Both the position numbers and the translations under genes were made by a program. This document shows positions 1-9,367 of a stretch of DNA of 64,000 bases, in pieces. The notes below the pieces were generated by a model. That model searched no databases and was not told the origin of the DNA. It was given only the letters and a program-made list of their open reading frames with translations. This DNA is from Hydrogenovibrio sp. JE_KL2. Its GTDB lineage: Bacteria > Pseudomonadota > Gammaproteobacteria > Thiomicrospirales > Thiomicrospiraceae. Location: the NCBI RefSeq assembly GCF_009296185.1, contig NZ_WBJR01000001.1, positions 248,001 through 312,000 of the forward strand, in the 5' to 3' direction. The first letter of the stretch is position 1, and every line of letters begins with the position of its first letter.

Positions 1-528
1 GTCAAACACTTTTAGGCTTGAAAGAATATCTTTTGCTTCATCAAAGCCTTTTTTCAAACCACCACCAACAACTTCGTTGAACTTGTCCATCAAGGCTTGC
101 CCTTGTAATTCGGGGTGAATTTTTTGGAAGCCGTCCAAAAATGCTGTTGCACCCGTTACAATTCGGTTTGCGGTGTTTTCTGGTGACCAATACTCAATGC
201 CACCTTGTTGTTTTAACGCTTCTTCGCTAATCGGTGCTGTGTCGGATGAACTGCTACCTGAACTGGTTTGGTCTGCAGTTAAAATCTCGTTCAACTTGCT
301 GATGGCAGCTTGATAAGTCATCTTTAGCGCATCACTTGGCGCAGTTTCCTTGTTGCCAAATAGTGAGGTGACAATGCTTGCCTGTTGTGAACGGTTGGAG
401 GTGCTAATATCTACACCATATTGTGCTGCTCTTTGTGCAGCGATATCCAATCCTTTTACTTTGCTAGTGTTTTGGCTTGAATTGCTCTGATAAGCCTGAA
501 CTAAGTCATTAATACTGGTTCCTGACAT
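1..528 (-). CDS. DUF5610 domain protein (3' end outside window)
   Basis: Reverse-strand frame open for 176 codons from an ATG at 526-528, continuing past the left edge. An AAGGAAA ribosome site lies just upstream of the ATG. The N-terminus is Ser/Gln/Asn rich and low in complexity (about residues 1-60). The conserved part (from about residue 70) holds an AISKLNEIL segment, then YWSPENTANRIVTGATAFLDG and a glycine-rich GGGLKKGFDEAKDIL helix. This matches my recollection of the DUF5610 family, which has no assigned biochemical function. No signal peptide or membrane segment is visible in the part seen. Confidence 0.7.
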   Translation of the reverse strand, partial: MSGTSINDLVQAYQSNSSQNTSKVKGLDIAAQRAAQYGVDISTSNRSQQASIVTSLFGNKETAPSDALKMTYQAAISKLNEILTADQTSSGSSSSDTAPISEEALKQQGGIEYWSPENTANRIVTGATAFLDGFQKIHPELQGQALMDKFNEVVGGGLKKGFDEAKDILSSLKVFD

Positions 529-588
529 AATCAAGTTTCCTTCTGGTCTGGGAAGAATTTCTTCTTTTGTTATATTTTTATTCTACGC

Positions 589-606
589 TTCAGCTAAGTA
601 GCTGAA
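589..606 (-). other. Hairpin in the leader of the DUF5610 gene
   Basis: TTCAGCT-AAGT-AGCTGAA forms a perfect 7-bp stem with a 4-nt loop, about 60 bp upstream of the DUF5610 start. It could be a 5' UTR stem or an operator; there is no strong U-tract to call it a terminator. Confidence 0.35.
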
Positions 607-787
607 AAGCATTATATTTTTTTGTATTTTATTTATCGGCAGACGGGGGGGGTTCTTGAGGCTGAATTTTTCCGAGCATTTTCACGGAAGAATTCATTTT
701 TTGTCGGCTAACATGGCTGAATCCAACCGTTAAAAATGATAGAATTCCTCTTTTTTATCACAAGCCGTTAATGAGGCTGCAGAGAAG

Positions 788-1883
788 ATGGAATTAAACC
801 CGATTTACAGCAAAATCAAAGATTTTTCAGAGCGTACCCAAGTACTTAGGGGGTATCTTTGACTTCGAAACCAAACAAGAGCGTTTAATCGAAGTAGAAA
901 GGGAGTTAGAAGACCCTACAGTTTGGAATGATCCTGAAAAGGCTCAAGCTCTTGGCAAAGAAAAAGCCCAATTGGATAATGTCGTTAAAACTATCCAAGA
1001 CCTAGACACCAGCCTAGAATCCGCACAAGAAATTCTTGAAATGGCAGAAGCCGATGAAGACCAGGAAATGGTTGAAGATGTTGTTTCTGAACTAGAGCGT
1101 TTGGAAGGCATGCTGGACGCGCTGGAATTTCAGCGTATGTTTTCTGGTGAGTTGGATGCCAATAATTGCTATCTGGAAATTCAGGCGGGTTCCGGTGGGA
1201 CAGAAGCTCAGGATTGGGCAAACATTCTATTGAGAATGTATTTGCGTTGGGCGGAGTCGCATAATTTCAAAGCTGAAATCGTGGAAATCTCTGCAGGAGA
1301 GGTTGCCGGCATTAAAGGGGCCACTGTCCATGTACAGGGTGATTATGCCTACGGTTGGTTGAGAACGGAAACGGGCGTGCATCGCTTGGTGCGTAAGTCT
1401 CCATTTGATTCCGGTAACCGCCGTCATACGTCTTTTGCATCCGTATTCATTTCTCCAGAAATTGATGATAGTTTTGAAATTGAAATCAATCCAGCTGATT
1501 TGAGAATCGACGTTTATCGTGCAAGCGGTGCAGGTGGTCAGCACGTTAACCGAACAGAGTCAGCGGTGCGAATTACACACTTGCCAACTAATACCGTGAC
1601 CCAGTGTCAAAATGGTCGTTCTCAGCACCAGAACAAAGCTGAGGCGATGAAACAGTTACGCGCCAAGCTATATGAATTAGAGATGCAAAGCCGCAACGAA
1701 GAAAAACAGCAGTTGGAAGACAGTAAGTCCGATATCGGCTGGGGAAGTCAGATTCGCTCTTATGTTTTAGACTCGGGTCGAATCAAAGATTTAAGAACCA
1801 ATATCGAGACCGGAAATACCGGCGCAGTATTGGATGGAGATTTAGATCAGTTTATTATCCCCAATCTTAAAGCGGGCGTTTAA
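788..1883 (+). CDS. prfB: Peptide chain release factor 2, programmed +1 frameshift
   Basis: RF2 terminates translation at UGA and UAA. The gene starts at ATG 788 and reads 24 codons to an in-frame TGA at 860-862. The classic slippery context AGGGGG-TAT-CTT-TGA-C is present, with an internal Shine-Dalgarno 3 nt before CTT. Skipping T860 continues the protein to 1883, giving 364 residues, as in other bacteria. SPF (stop-codon recognition, in [11 protein letters not shown]) and GGQ (peptidyl hydrolysis, about residues 249-251) are intact. The frameshift is the conserved RF2 autoregulation: low RF2 favours slippage at its own UGA. lysS follows after 54 bp, the same order as in E. coli. Confidence 0.97.
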
Positions 1884-1937
1884 GCGATCATTTAAAAGTA
1901 AATTATTCTGTAAGAGTTCAAGTTAATAGGAAATATC

Positions 1938-3464
1938 ATGTCAAAAACCGAGAATCAGTCGCCAGACCAAGCCAATCCGGTAGACGAAAATAAAATCATC
2001 GCGGAACGTCGTGCGAAGCTAAATGCATTGCGATCAGAAGGGCATTCGTACCCGAATACATTCAGACGTCAGGATATTTCTACCGATTTGCATGAGAAAT
2101 ACGGTGATATTTCAAAAGAAGATTTGGCTGAAATGGAACCGGTTCGCGTGAGAGTTGCGGGTCGTATGATGTTGCGTCGTATTATGGGGAAAGCCAGTTT
2201 TGCAACTTTGCAAGATACACAAGGCCGTATCCAGATTTATGTCACGCGTGATGAATTGCCAGAAGGCTTCTATAACGAGCAATTCAAGAAGTGGGATTTG
2301 GGTGATATCGTTGGTGCAGAAGGGTACTTGTTCAAGACCAATACCGGTGAGCTATCAGTGCATGTTCAGCATATTGAGTTGATTACCAAATCCATTCGTC
2401 CGTTGCCGGATAAGTTCCATGGTTTGCAAGATCAAGAAATCAAATATCGCCAACGTTATGTTGACTTGATTGTGAATGAAGAAAGTCGTAATCGTTTTGT
2501 ATTACGTTCAAAAATCGTTCAGCACGTTCGTGAGTTCTTGATTGGTAAAGGCTTTATGGAAGTTGAAACGCCAATGATGCACGTCATCCCGGGTGGTGCA
2601 ACGGCGAAGCCTTTCAATACGCATCATAATGCATTGGACATGCCGTTGTATTTGCGTATTGCGCCAGAACTTTACCTAAAACGTTTGGTTGTCGGTGGTT
2701 TTGAAAAAGTATTCGAGATTAACCGTAGCTTCCGTAATGAAGGCTTGTCTACACGACACAATCCCGAGTTCACCATGGTTGAATTCTATTCGGCCTATAC
2801 CGACTATCACCAGTTGATGGACTACACCGAAGAGCTTTTGAAAGAGCTGGCGGAGTTGGCGATTGGTTCTACCAAAGTGCCTTATCAAGGGCAAGAGTTT
2901 GATTTCGGTAAGCCATTCGCGCGTATGACTATGAAAGAATCCATCATGCACTTCTATCCAAATGTCACTGCAGATCAGTTAGCGGATTTGGAATCGGCGC
3001 GAGCGCTAGCGAAAGAAATGCATGTTTCAATCGACGACTCTTATGGTTTGGGTAAAGTGATTACCGAAATTTTTGAAGAGCATGTTGAAACCAAGCTGCA
3101 AGACCCAACATTCATTACCGAGTACCCAGCGGAAGTTTCACCGTTGGCGCGTCGTAATGACCAAGACCCATTTATCACAGACCGTTTTGAGTTGTTTATC
3201 GGCGGAAGAGAATTGGCGAATGGTTTCAACGAGTTGAATGATGCGGAAGATCAAGCGGAACGCTTCAAGGCGCAGGTTGCCGCGAAAGATGCCGGTGATG
3301 ATGAAGCCATGCATTATGATGAAGACTATATCATCGCACTAGAGCATGGTATGCCGCCAACAGCGGGTGAGGGGATTGGTATTGATCGTTTGGTGATGTT
3401 GTTTACCGATTCTGCATCGATTAGAGATGTGTTGCTGTTCCCTCATATGAGACCAGCAGACTGA
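1938..3464 (+). CDS. lysS: Lysyl-tRNA synthetase, class II
   Basis: Charges tRNA-Lys in the cytoplasm. The 508-residue length fits LysS. An OB-fold anticodon-binding domain (about residues 70-180, [18 protein letters not shown]) precedes the class II catalytic core. Motif 2 is seen as [20 protein letters not shown] and motif 3 as [13 protein letters not shown] near the C-terminus. AGGAAA lies 8 nt before the ATG. It probably shares a transcript with prfB, and a strong hairpin terminator follows the stop. Confidence 0.97.
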   Translation: MSKTENQSPDQANPVDENKIIAERRAKLNALRSEGHSYPNTFRRQDISTDLHEKYGDISKEDLAEMEPVRVRVAGRMMLRRIMGKASFATLQDTQGRIQIYVTRDELPEGFYNEQFKKWDLGDIVGAEGYLFKTNTGELSVHVQHIELITKSIRPLPDKFHGLQDQEIKYRQRYVDLIVNEESRNRFVLRSKIVQHVREFLIGKGFMEVETPMMHVIPGGATAKPFNTHHNALDMPLYLRIAPELYLKRLVVGGFEKVFEINRSFRNEGLSTRHNPEFTMVEFYSAYTDYHQLMDYTEELLKELAELAIGSTKVPYQGQEFDFGKPFARMTMKESIMHFYPNVTADQLADLESARALAKEMHVSIDDSYGLGKVITEIFEEHVETKLQDPTFITEYPAEVSPLARRNDQDPFITDRFELFIGGRELANGFNELNDAEDQAERFKAQVAAKDAGDDEAMHYDEDYIIALEHGMPPTAGEGIGIDRLVMLFTDSASIRDVLLFPHMRPAD

Positions 3465-3490
3465 TAACCTAATCAGTTATCTTGTTGCAT

Positions 3491-3530
3491 AAAAAAGCCT
3501 TTGTTCAGAATGTCTGACAAAGGCTTTTTT
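3491..3530 (+). terminator. Rho-independent terminator after lysS
   Basis: AAAAAAGCCTTTGT and ACAAAGGCTTTTTT form a long stem that also includes TCAGA/TCTGA around a 3-nt loop, followed by T6. The A-run on the other side means it could also terminate ygfZ transcripts arriving from the right. Confidence 0.85.
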
Positions 3531-3551
3531 GTTTGTACCGAATAGTCTTTG

Positions 3552-3600
3552 CCCCCCCAACCTGGAAGATTTTCAGCAAAATCTACCAGGTTGGGGGGGG
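3552..3600. repeat. Inverted pair of the dispersed 18-bp motif
   Basis: Two copies of AAAATCT(G/A)CCAGGTTGGG face each other: reverse complement at about 3552-3573 (one mismatch, T at position 8, preceded by C7) and forward at 3578-3600 (exact, followed by a G8 run). Only 4 nt separate the arms, so RNA from either strand folds into a stem of about 20 bp between the convergent lysS and ygfZ genes. Confidence 0.85.
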
Positions 3601-3614
3601 CTAAATAAGCAAAC

Positions 3615-4679
3615 TTATTCTTCTGACAGGTCGTAAGGCATCGGCTCAATAGTTGCAATAGCGCCATCTGCCGTTTTCAAGTCGCCTTGAGTAGACTCTA
3701 GAGGTTTTAGAGTTGTGACCGCAAGCGCAATAGAGCCTTCGTAAATATCCTGGCCGATGGATACGATGGTAAATTTATAGCTGCGCTCTGCGCCATCTTG
3801 TAGAACCAACTCTTCACCAGAAGTTAAAGACAATGGTTGCGAGATATGTAGTCTTACCATACGTTTGGTTGCTTTTCCGCGATAGTGCATACGAGCGATA
3901 ATTTCTTGCCCTGGGAAGCAGCCTTTTTTGAAGTTGATGGCTTCTAGTTTGTCTAGGTTTAGGAATTGCGCCACAAATTCATTCGTTGTATTGGCTTTGA
4001 TTTCCGGTTGTCCTGAAACGATGTTCAAGAGTGACCAGTCGGGTCTGCCAACGCATTCGCTATTGCCTTTCAAGGTTTCCCAAACTTGTTTGATGGTGTC
4101 AACATCTCCAAACATACTATAACGGTGGTATGGCCCTGGCAACTTGATGCCGATAACGCCCTCCAAGCCTTCTTTAGACACTTTTTCAACTTGGTAGATG
4201 TCTTTGATTTTAGTCGATAACGCTCTTTGGACATCTAGGTCTGCAAACTCACCAGCATAGCCAATTTGGATCAGGCTGTCCGAAACATCTTCTAGCTCAA
4301 CTTTGGCGCGCAGCTTGAACATGGTTAAACGTTTAACAATGCTGTCTTTTAACGAGTCGTCAAAACTCAGATAAAACGCATCGTCCTGTTTGAAAACCGT
4401 GATAAGGGCAAGAACTTTACCCTGTGGTTCGCAGTAGGCGGTGAGCTGGCCTTTTTCATCTGTTACATCTTTCAAGTCGTTGGAAAACTGACCTTGAAGA
4501 AAAGTGAAAGCTTCTTCGCCGCTAACTTTAATTAATGCTTGGTAAGAAAGGTCGCTTAAAACAGGACCATGTTTAATCAGAAAGTGTTCTAGTTCAGGGT
4601 TGCCGAAATGTTCAATAACCCCGAATTCGTTAAAACTCGCACCTTGTTCTTGTAAAAAACTTTTCCATTCACTATTCAT
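3615..4679 (-). CDS. ygfZ: YgfZ-type folate-binding protein
   Basis: YgfZ/IBA57 proteins use a GcvT-like folate-binding fold and assist iron-sulfur cluster enzymes such as MiaB. The signature KGCFPGQEIIARMHYRGKA is present near residues 250-270, with its conserved cysteine. Length (354 residues) is typical. ATG at 4677-4679 begins a compact protein without signal peptide. It is convergent with lysS, separated by the terminator and the 18-bp inverted pair. Confidence 0.9.
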   Translation of the reverse strand: MNSEWKSFLQEQGASFNEFGVIEHFGNPELEHFLIKHGPVLSDLSYQALIKVSGEEAFTFLQGQFSNDLKDVTDEKGQLTAYCEPQGKVLALITVFKQDDAFYLSFDDSLKDSIVKRLTMFKLRAKVELEDVSDSLIQIGYAGEFADLDVQRALSTKIKDIYQVEKVSKEGLEGVIGIKLPGPYHRYSMFGDVDTIKQVWETLKGNSECVGRPDWSLLNIVSGQPEIKANTTNEFVAQFLNLDKLEAINFKKGCFPGQEIIARMHYRGKATKRMVRLHISQPLSLTSGEELVLQDGAERSYKFTIVSIGQDIYEGSIALAVTTLKPLESTQGDLKTADGAIATIEPMPYDLSEE

Positions 4680-4801
4680 TGTTAGTTTAACCCCGTTTTT
4701 TTAGGCGCTCTATTATATACTATTGAACAATGTAAGCTTAATCGGTAATATCATTTGAAAATGATTAAGTCTGATGCTAAACGTCAGTTTGGAGATAAAT
4801 T

Positions 4802-5353
4802 GTGTCTGAATCAAAAAAAGATTTTCTAACGTTTAAGTTAAGTAAAGAAGATTACGCGGTTGAGATCAACCGGGTTCAAGAAATTCGAGTTTGGCAAGAG
4901 CCAAGCCCGTTGCCGAATGTGCCCGCTTTTGTAAAAGGGGTTATTGATCTTCGTGGCGATGTGGTTCCCATTCTTGACTTGAGAGAAAGATTTCACCTAA
5001 AAGTGTCTTATAACGCGACAACCGTAGTGATTGTGGTGAATGTAAACACCCAAAATGGTGAAAGAGTGGTTGGCTTTGTGGTCGATGCGGTGTCTGATGT
5101 GCACCAGTTTGACTTGGATAAAGTACAGCCTGCGCCTGATGTTGCCGCAATCGATAACCAGTTTATGATGGGGTTGTCGACGATTATCGAAAAGAATCAT
5201 GCGAGCAACTCAATGGGTTCTAATCCATCAGAAGACAACACGTCAGATAAAAAACGCATGGTGATTTTGATTGATATTGATAAGCTGGCGACTGATGGTA
5301 TGTTGCAGCAAATCAGTCAGAATGTGGATAACCTACCGCTGCAAAACGGTTAA
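4802..5353 (+). CDS. CheW-like chemotaxis coupling protein
   Basis: A single CheW domain fills most of the 183 residues (FKLSKEDYAVEINRVQEIR, then FVKGVIDLRGDVVPILDLRERF, the usual receptor/CheA coupling surface). The start is GTG 4802 with GGAG about 8 nt upstream. A short insert (ASNSMGSNPSEDNTSDKK) interrupts the domain before the last strands. It stands alone, 22 kb from cheA, so it may serve a separate receptor set. It is one of three CheW-domain genes here. Confidence 0.9.
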   Translation: MSESKKDFLTFKLSKEDYAVEINRVQEIRVWQEPSPLPNVPAFVKGVIDLRGDVVPILDLRERFHLKVSYNATTVVIVVNVNTQNGERVVGFVVDAVSDVHQFDLDKVQPAPDVAAIDNQFMMGLSTIIEKNHASNSMGSNPSEDNTSDKKRMVILIDIDKLATDGMLQQISQNVDNLPLQNG

Positions 5354-5410
5354 TTGAATCATTCAAAGTCGGACAGCGCTAAAATAGCGCTTGTCCGATG
5401 TGTTTTTTGA

Positions 5411-7036
5411 CTATTTCTTTTTTGTCTCGATTGTCGTTTTAGGCAGTTTCTTTTTGGGCTTCAGGAAAGTGGGTTTTGCCTTGGCTTTGGTCTTGGGGTA
5501 ATCCAGATTGTAATGTAGTCCACGGCTTTCTTTGCGCTTGATAGCGCTTTTAACCATCAGCTCAGCCACTTCCGTTAGGTTTCTCAGCTCCAATAAATCA
5601 CTTGTTAAGGTATGGGCATAGAAATATTCGCGTACTTCCTGTTTCAGAATGCGTATGCGTTTTAGTGCACGGTTAAGGCGTTTGTTGGTGCGTACAATGC
5701 CGACATAATCCCACATCAATCGTCTCAACTCATCCCAGTCATGGCTGATAAGTACTTTTTCTTTTGCTTGTGTAACAAAGCTGGTGTCCCAGTTTTTGAC
5801 GCAAAAGAAGGTCTCCGAAGAAACGGGTTCGAAATGCGCTTCTATCCATTCATAAGCGGTTTCGGCAAACACCAAACCTTCCACTAGCGAGTTACTTGCA
5901 AGTCTGTTGGCACCATGAAGTCCTGTATAAGCGGTTTCACCGATAGCAAAAAGCCTTGTTAGGTCGGTTTTACCGTTCAGGTCGGTTTTGATGCCGCCAC
6001 AAGTGTAATGCGCGGCGGGAACAACAGGAATAGGCTCTTTGGTGATATCAATCCCAACTTTTAGGCAGCGCGCATAAATCGTAGGAAAGTGATGGATAAT
6101 GAAGTCCGCAGGGCGATGTGAAATGTCCAGATAAACGCAGTCGATACCATGACGTTTCATCTCCTGGTCAATGGCGCGCGCCACAATGTCCCGTGGTGCC
6201 AGGTCGGCTCTCTGGTCATATTCAGACATGAAGGCATGTCCATTTGGAAGTTTAAGGATGCCGCCTTCACCGCGCACCGCTTCGGAAATCAAAAAAGACC
6301 TATCTTGTGGGTGGTACAAGCAGGTTGGGTGGAATTGGTTAAACTCCATATTGGCAACGGTACAACCTGCACGCCATGCCATGGCAATGCCATCTCCCGT
6401 GGATGTATCAGGATTGCTGGTGTAAAGATAGGTTTTGCTCGCGCCGCCGGTTGCCAACACGGTATAGTGCGCAAGAAGGGCTTCAACTTTATCTGTTTTT
6501 TTATCAAGTACATAGCTTCCCAAACATTCCGAGCGATCACTGTTCAGGATCAAATCGACAGTCATGTGTTCAGGCAAAAGAGTGATGTTCGAGTTTTCTG
6601 AGACTCTCTCGATCAGCGTTTCGGCAACACTTTTGCCTGTGTGATCGGCAGCATGGATAACCCGTCTATGACTATGACCACCTTCTTGAGTGAGGTGATA
6701 GTCGTCTGAAGTTGTGTCTTTACTAAATGGAACACCAAGTTCAATCAACTCATAAATCGCAGGCGTGCCTTTGGTGGTCACGAGGCGAACAGCCTCTTCT
6801 TCGCATAAGCCCGCGCCAGCTTCTAGGGTGTCTTTGATGTGGGATTCGACAGAATCAAACGGGTCGAGTACGGCGGCAATACCCCCTTGCGCATGTTGTG
6901 TGCTGCCTTCGTGTAAGGCGGCCTTGGCGACAACGGTCACACGATAGTGACGTGCAAGTTTCAGTGCGATGGACAAACCGGCAATGCCGCTGCCGATGAC
7001 CAAAATGTCCGTTTGTTGCTTAAAAGCGCTTGTCAA
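5411..7036 (-). CDS. nadB: L-aspartate oxidase
   Basis: FAD enzyme oxidising aspartate to iminoaspartate, the first step of de novo NAD synthesis. The Rossmann motif VIGSGIAGLSIALKLA is at the N-terminus. HHFPTIYARC, VPAAHYTCGGIKTD and ETAYTGLHGANRLASNSLVEG match NadB active-site regions. Start is a TTG at 7034-7036 with AGGAT upstream. Length is 541 residues, slightly long because of a Lys/Pro-rich tail (about the last 28 residues). nadB beside the rseC-lepA region is the ancestral gammaproteobacterial arrangement. Confidence 0.95.
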   Translation of the reverse strand: MTSAFKQQTDILVIGSGIAGLSIALKLARHYRVTVVAKAALHEGSTQHAQGGIAAVLDPFDSVESHIKDTLEAGAGLCEEEAVRLVTTKGTPAIYELIELGVPFSKDTTSDDYHLTQEGGHSHRRVIHAADHTGKSVAETLIERVSENSNITLLPEHMTVDLILNSDRSECLGSYVLDKKTDKVEALLAHYTVLATGGASKTYLYTSNPDTSTGDGIAMAWRAGCTVANMEFNQFHPTCLYHPQDRSFLISEAVRGEGGILKLPNGHAFMSEYDQRADLAPRDIVARAIDQEMKRHGIDCVYLDISHRPADFIIHHFPTIYARCLKVGIDITKEPIPVVPAAHYTCGGIKTDLNGKTDLTRLFAIGETAYTGLHGANRLASNSLVEGLVFAETAYEWIEAHFEPVSSETFFCVKNWDTSFVTQAKEKVLISHDWDELRRLMWDYVGIVRTNKRLNRALKRIRILKQEVREYFYAHTLTSDLLELRNLTEVAELMVKSAIKRKESRGLHYNLDYPKTKAKAKPTFLKPKKKLPKTTIETKKK

Positions 7037-7156
7037 AAGAGGTATCCTATTAGTTTGTGGTTTCGGTTGACGTAAATAGTATTAAAACTATTCTGCTGTC
7101 ATGTGTATTTGCTCTATTATAACGCTGTCATAGAGCTGGTTTATCGGGAAGTTGTT

Positions 7157-7651
7157 ATGAAAAATCAAAATCAAATCATTCAGCCTTTTTCTTTTGATGC
7201 TGAGTCGGCTGACTATGCTTCTCATGGCAAGCTGGTGGCAATGGGGACGGTCGTGGATGCGAAAGAAGGAAAGGTTTGGGTTGTGACCGAACGCAATACA
7301 GGGTGTAGCGGTTGTTCGGCGGAATCTGGGTGCGGTACCTCGGCGTTGGCGAAATTGTTTTCACCCAATAATAAAGCACCATTGATGTTGGATAATGACC
7401 TTGGCGTCGGGGTTGGCGACCGAGTTCTACTCTCAATAGTGGAGTCAGACTTATTTAAACATTCTATGATGGCTTATGGCTTACCATTATTTTCAATGAT
7501 TGTACTCGCCTGGATAGGCTTGGCGGCGACTCAAGAAGACGTGTTTTCGATTTTTGGTGGCGTTGTTGGGCTAGGTTTAGGTTGGTGGTTTGCCAAGCGT
7601 TATTATCGACCGCATTTACCTAAGTTGGAAAAGATCATACAGGCGCAGTAA
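7157..7651 (+). CDS. rseC: SoxR-reducing system protein RseC family
   Basis: An N-terminal cysteine cluster (CSGCSAESGCGTSALAKLF) precedes two hydrophobic segments (about residues 95-112 and 118-135). This is the RseC/MucC layout: an inner-membrane protein tied to Rsx/SoxR reduction and, in some species, sigma-E signalling. I chose ATG 7157 because GGGAAG lies upstream; a GTG at 7103 would add 18 residues. mucD follows directly. The usual upstream partners rpoE, rseA and rseB are absent; nadB is divergent instead. Confidence 0.85.
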   Translation: MKNQNQIIQPFSFDAESADYASHGKLVAMGTVVDAKEGKVWVVTERNTGCSGCSAESGCGTSALAKLFSPNNKAPLMLDNDLGVGVGDRVLLSIVESDLFKHSMMAYGLPLFSMIVLAWIGLAATQEDVFSIFGGVVGLGLGWWFAKRYYRPHLPKLEKIIQAQ

Positions 7652-7704
7652 GAGATTTCATTTGGAAATTTCTATACGAATAAATAAAACCAAAGGGAGA
7701 AAAC

Positions 7705-9123
7705 ATGTTTGTTAATAAACATAAGTTCTTATCTGCTAAGACTATGTCAGCCATGTGGCTAGCAGTTTTGTTAAGTGTGTCAGCAGCAGCCTCTGCAAAA
7801 ACACCAATGGTGGCATTGCCGGATTTTTCGGTTTTGGCTCAGCAAAACAGCCCGGTTGTGGTCAATATTAGTACGACGAAACATGTCTCAACCGTTCCTC
7901 AGCAATTTCAAGGGTTGCCTGATGAGATGTTACGTCGTTTTTTCGGTATTCCAGAAGGTCAGCAACCTGGTACACAAGAGAGACAGGTCACTTCCTTAGG
8001 GTCTGGTTTTATTATCAGTTCTGACGGCTATATTTTGACCAATAACCATGTGGTTGATGGTGCGGATAACGTTGTGGTGAAACTCAGTGATAGAAAAGAG
8101 TTGAAAGCAAAAATCATCGGTCAAGATAAGCGTACTGATGTTGCGGTCTTGAAAGTGGATGCAACAGGGTTGCCGGTAGCGAAGATCGGTTCTTCAAAAG
8201 ATTTGAAAGTTGGGCAGTGGGTGTTGGCAATCGGCGAACCATTTGGTCTTGATTACACGGTAACGCATGGTATTGTCTCTGCGATTGGTCGTGCTTTGCC
8301 AGATGATACTTATGTGCCTTTTATTCAAACGGACGTTCCAATTAACCCAGGTAATTCTGGTGGGCCATTGTTTAATATGAACGGTGAAGTTGTCGGTATT
8401 AACTCACAAATCTACAGTAACAGTGGTGGGTCAATGGGCTTGTCTTTCTCGATTCCGATCGATATTGCGATGTCAGTTGCTGAGCAGTTGAAAGAAAAAG
8501 GTCATGTTACGCGAGGCTTCCTAGGTGTCAGTGTTCAGGATGTATCTGGTGATTTGGCGAAATCCTTCGGATTAACTATTCCAAAAGGTGCATTGGTTGC
8601 AGAAGCTGTTAAAGGAACACCCGCTGAGAAGGCAGGTATTCAGGCTGGAGACATTATCCTTGCATTCAATGGTCAGCCAATTAATAAGTCGGCGGACTTG
8701 CCACCAATCGTTGGTGCAACACCAATCGGTAAGAAGGTGAAGGTTAAAATTTTGAGAGCGGGTGACATCAAGTATGTAACTGTTGTATTAAAGCCATTGG
8801 ATAAATTTGGCGGTAATGCAGGTGGTGATAATGCTGTCGATATTCCATCATTGGGCGCTCGCGTTGAAATGGTTGATCCTAAAGTGCTACATAAACTGAA
8901 TTTGCCGTTTGGTGTTCGTTTAGTGCATGTCGAAAATGACGGTCCTGCGGACAAAGCCGGGCTGATGAAAGGCGATATTCTGGTGACAGTTAATTTCCAT
9001 TCTGTAGAGTCGGTAGCTGCATTGGAGAAAATTGCCAAAGATGTGCCAAAAGACAGAGCAGTTCCAGTAAGAGTGGTTAGAGGTAATCGATCTATTTTCT
9101 TACCGGTACAGTTTGGTAAGTAA
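7705..9123 (+). CDS. mucD: Periplasmic serine endoprotease DegP/MucD-like
   Basis: HtrA-family protease for misfolded envelope proteins. A signal peptide (about residues 1-31, cleavage after ASA) is followed by a trypsin-like domain. His is in TNNHVVDGAD, Asp in KRTDVAVLKV and Ser in NPGNSGGPLF. Two PDZ domains follow (GFLGVSVQDVSGDLAK and the C-terminal GVRLVHVENDGPADKAG). Length 472 fits MucD. GGGAGA lies 6 nt upstream of the ATG. It sits between rseC and lepA, as mucD does in Pseudomonas relatives. Confidence 0.95.
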   Translation: MFVNKHKFLSAKTMSAMWLAVLLSVSAAASAKTPMVALPDFSVLAQQNSPVVVNISTTKHVSTVPQQFQGLPDEMLRRFFGIPEGQQPGTQERQVTSLGSGFIISSDGYILTNNHVVDGADNVVVKLSDRKELKAKIIGQDKRTDVAVLKVDATGLPVAKIGSSKDLKVGQWVLAIGEPFGLDYTVTHGIVSAIGRALPDDTYVPFIQTDVPINPGNSGGPLFNMNGEVVGINSQIYSNSGGSMGLSFSIPIDIAMSVAEQLKEKGHVTRGFLGVSVQDVSGDLAKSFGLTIPKGALVAEAVKGTPAEKAGIQAGDIILAFNGQPINKSADLPPIVGATPIGKKVKVKILRAGDIKYVTVVLKPLDKFGGNAGGDNAVDIPSLGARVEMVDPKVLHKLNLPFGVRLVHVENDGPADKAGLMKGDILVTVNFHSVESVAALEKIAKDVPKDRAVPVRVVRGNRSIFLPVQFGK

Positions 9124-9223
9124 AGCTTGTTCAAACCATTTTAAAGAGTGAGTTTGAAGTCAAATTAGCGTAAAATACGGCGATTATTGGATTATGCTCG
9201 TATCTATGCTGGTTTGAAATGCA

Positions 9224-9296
9224 TCACACTGAGGTTTCTCAGTAGTGTGAAATAAAGGAAGGGTGCAAATTCCGTTGGAATAGGCGCCCTTTTTTA
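9224..9296 (+). ncRNA. Structured leader or small RNA candidate before lepA
   Basis: A bulged hairpin (TCACACTGAG / CTCAGTAGTGTGA, 9224-9250) is followed by a terminator-like stem, GGGTGC-AAATTCC-GTT-GGAATAG-GCGCCC with T6 (9261-9296). This could end the rseC-mucD transcript, attenuate lepA, or be the 3' half of a small RNA. The sequence supports the second stem strongly and the first one moderately. Confidence 0.45.
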
Positions 9297-9367
9297 TTGT
9301 TTTGTTAAGTAGAAAATCAGTGATAAAGAGGCGAGACGAAAACAGATTGAAGGTTGTTGAGGCTTAA

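Noticed and set aside
788-971. prfB looked like a broken gene: a TGA after 24 codons, with the long frame starting later.
   Set aside because: The AGGGGG-TAT-CTT-TGA-C context is the classic programmed +1 frameshift of RF2, so the gene is intact.
6149-6601. A 150-codon forward frame opposite nadB.
   Set aside because: It lies wholly antisense to a well-conserved gene and has no recognisable protein features.
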